DNA of 7,449 nt from Selenomonas sp. (GTDB lineage Bacteria; Bacillota; Negativicutes; Selenomonadales; Selenomonadaceae): positions 1 to 7,449 of the forward strand of contig DOYB01000104.1 in the NCBI GenBank assembly GCA_003518745.1. Direction: 5' to 3'. The position numbers and the translations under genes were made by a program. Shown here in pieces: positions 6,126-7,449 of the stretch (position 1 is the stretch's first letter; each line of letters opens with the position of its first letter). The notes beneath the pieces are model-generated. The model searched no databases, was not told the origin of the DNA, and saw only the letters and a list, made by a program, of their open reading frames with translations.

Positions 6126-6540
6126 TGATAATTTGCGTTCCATACGAGTCATCATGTAAATCAAGGTATCCGACATGGTCCTTGCCTTTACTTCTATCAA
6201 ACATCCTATTGCAATCTGCCAAGGATTCCTTCATAGCCTGCTGATTGCCGATGGAGTTCTCATCGTTTTCCGTAACGGTATAGGCGATGGCGATTTGGTG
6301 GAAGTCAATGCACTTTTCCTTTATAGTTGCAGAGACCTTGCTCGCGCACTTGTTGACTACGATGCACATACCATGAAGACGCTTTGCGGTAGAAGAATCT
6401 TTTTTTGTCCTCCCGATCGTATGTCTTCATTATCTTCGGCAGCTTCTGTATGGTGGTGACGATAACCACACAGTCCTTGTTCTTTCGCTTCATCAGCAGA
6501 TCATGAGTATTGTCCATCTCCACGTTTAATTGGCGGTTAA
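6118..6540 (-). pseudogene. hsdR: Decayed fragment of type I restriction subunit HsdR
   Basis: Two minus-strand frames read as pieces of one HsdR protein. The first (from about 6540) gives NTHDLLMKRKNKDCVVIVTT followed by IQKL, matching the segment before helicase motif II in HsdR. The second (about 6369 to TAG at 6118) gives CIVVNKCAS, where the family has a DECH-type box (V-D-E-C-H), then IAIAYTVTENDENSIG and ESLADCNRMFD, which match a region far beyond motif II. So the reading frame shifts by one base, near a run of seven A on the minus strand (6400-6406). Motif II is mutated, and a large internal part is deleted. There is no start codon in the proper place and no HsdM or HsdS nearby. The fragment begins directly after the aldo/keto reductase stop. 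It cannot be an active restriction enzyme. It looks like a scar from loss of a type I system. Confidence 0.75.
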
Positions 6541-6542
6541 TA

Positions 6543-7379
6543 TTAATACCAGTCATGCTTTTCATTTCTGTCAAGTTCTCGGATTTTTTGCATTTCTGCT
6601 TCCGTTAATTCAAACCCGAATAAATCAAGATTCTCTTTGATATGCATCGGATTGCTTGAGCCTGGAACCGCAACGATTCCCATCTGCAGATCCCACCTCA
6701 AGATAACCTGCGCTGCCGATACGCCGTGAGCTTTCGCAATTCCCGCAATGGTTTCATCGTTAAGAAGCTCCGCTGTATGCCCCCTGCCGCCGAGCGGATA
6801 CCAGCACTGCACAACGATTCCTTTTTTCTGGATAAAGGGAACCACGTCCTGCTCCTGATAGTAGGGGTGAATCTCATTCTGTACGAGTGCCGGCACGATA
6901 TTCACTTGTGGCAGGAACTCTGTAAGCTCTTCCACGTACCAGTTGGAAAGCCCCAAGGATCTTATCTTGCCTTGCCGGACATACTTTTCCATCGCCAGAT
7001 AAGCCTTGACATCTCCCGTCCCCGGATGGTGCAAAAGCATCATATCGATGTATCCGATATCCAGTTTTTCCAGTGCCATGTCTATCGCAGCTTCCGGGTC
7101 ATGGAACTGGCTTGGATAAATTTTCGTGATGACAAAGATCTCTTCCCGTGGGATGCCGAATTCTTCCATTGCCTGACGGATGCCTTCGCCGACAGCGTCT
7201 TCATTGCCGTACATATAGGCGGTGTCGATTAGTCGTCCTCCGTTTTTCAGAAGCTCCTTGACGGAGTTGACACAGGTGTCATGGTCAAGGGAATATGTCC
7301 CCATGCCCATGATGGGCATTTCATAACCGCTGTTCAAAAGCACGGACTTCTTCTCAAAATCAAAGGTCCCCACGTTCAT
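6543..7379 (-). CDS. Aldo/keto reductase (AKR5-like, 2,5-diketogluconate reductase type)
   Basis: From ATG 7379 the protein has 278 residues, the usual size for a single-domain NADPH-dependent (beta/alpha)8 aldo/keto reductase. The start fits family N-termini: VLLNSGYEMPIMGMGTYSL occurs at 13-31. The catalytic tetrad is present: Asp52 and Tyr57 in LIDTAYMYGNE, Lys86 in VITKIYP, and His117 in MMLLHHPG. GLSNWYVEEL (133-142) and the cofactor-binding VPGSSNPMHIKENL (228-241) are also seen. No signal peptide is present, so it is cytosolic, and it reduces an unidentified aldehyde, ketone or keto-sugar. The frame stays open to an ATG at 7448, but the extra 23 residues are Glu/Lys/Gly-rich and unlike the family, and a GAGGGG SD-like site lies just before 7379. 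The gene's promoter should lie beyond or at the right edge. Downstream, the HsdR remnant starts immediately. Confidence 0.9.
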   Translation of the reverse strand: MNVGTFDFEKKSVLLNSGYEMPIMGMGTYSLDHDTCVNSVKELLKNGGRLIDTAYMYGNEDAVGEGIRQAMEEFGIPREEIFVITKIYPSQFHDPEAAIDMALEKLDIGYIDMMLLHHPGTGDVKAYLAMEKYVRQGKIRSLGLSNWYVEELTEFLPQVNIVPALVQNEIHPYYQEQDVVPFIQKKGIVVQCWYPLGGRGHTAELLNDETIAGIAKAHGVSAAQVILRWDLQMGIVAVPGSSNPMHIKENLDLFGFELTEAEMQKIRELDRNEKHDWY

Positions 7380-7449
7380 GCTCCCCTCGCCCTTTTCTTT
7401 CTCCGAACCAATTCCATTCGGCCGGTCTTTCGTCTCCCCCGCGCGCATG

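Noticed and set aside
6726..7232. 168-residue plus-strand frame opposite the aldo/keto reductase
   Set aside because: Antisense to an intact aldo/keto reductase with full catalytic tetrad; no recognisable motifs or good ribosome site.
7377..7448. Longer start for the aldo/keto reductase
   Set aside because: The added 23 residues are Glu/Lys/Gly-rich and lie outside the family domain; ATG 7379 has a GAGGGG site and fits family N-termini.
1..7449. tRNA, rRNA, CRISPR arrays, insertion sequences
   Set aside because: No tRNA-like cloverleaf, no regularly spaced repeats, no transposase frame or IS-type terminal repeats were seen on either strand.

Overview
The window reads as chromosome of an anaerobic, diderm Firmicute, probably a Negativicute of the Selenomonas kind. 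This is inference: Shine-Dalgarno (SD) sites are strong GGAGG types, protein families are Firmicute-like, and two genes carry Tat export signals while others carry an Sec-type signal or membrane anchor, so much of the coding capacity faces the periplasm or cell surface. No 16S, tRNA or other taxonomic marker is present.

Left part (1-1374, minus strand): a membrane-anchored alpha/beta hydrolase whose last few codons lie beyond the left edge. It is preceded by up to three very short ORFs (44, 35 and 50 codons' worth of protein). The 50-residue one has a good ribosome site and ends 4 bases before the hydrolase GTG. The hydrolase itself may begin at an in-frame ATT.

Middle (1375-4611): an exported family GH84 beta-N-acetylglucosaminidase on the plus strand meets a Tat-exported FAD-dependent oxidoreductase (PF12831-like) on the minus strand. 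A strong two-way hairpin terminator separates the two.

Centre right (4612-6038): a HU-type DNA-binding gene (minus strand, own terminator) lacks a normal start and has a shortened C-terminus. It is divergent from a complete DeoD-type purine nucleoside phosphorylase that carries a clear Tat signal peptide. An exported purine nucleoside phosphorylase is the most unusual item here, because the family is normally cytosolic.

Right part (6039-7449, minus strand): a decayed fragment of a type I restriction HsdR subunit, then an intact aldo/keto reductase whose gene starts near the right edge.

There is no classical operon linking the main genes. A possible common theme, inferred only, is scavenging outside the cytoplasm: GH84 releases N-acetylglucosamine, the exported phosphorylase cleaves purine nucleosides, and the Tat flavoprotein does periplasmic redox chemistry on an unknown substrate. 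The HsdR scar, the damaged HU gene and the string of tiny ORFs show that several junctions have been rearranged.
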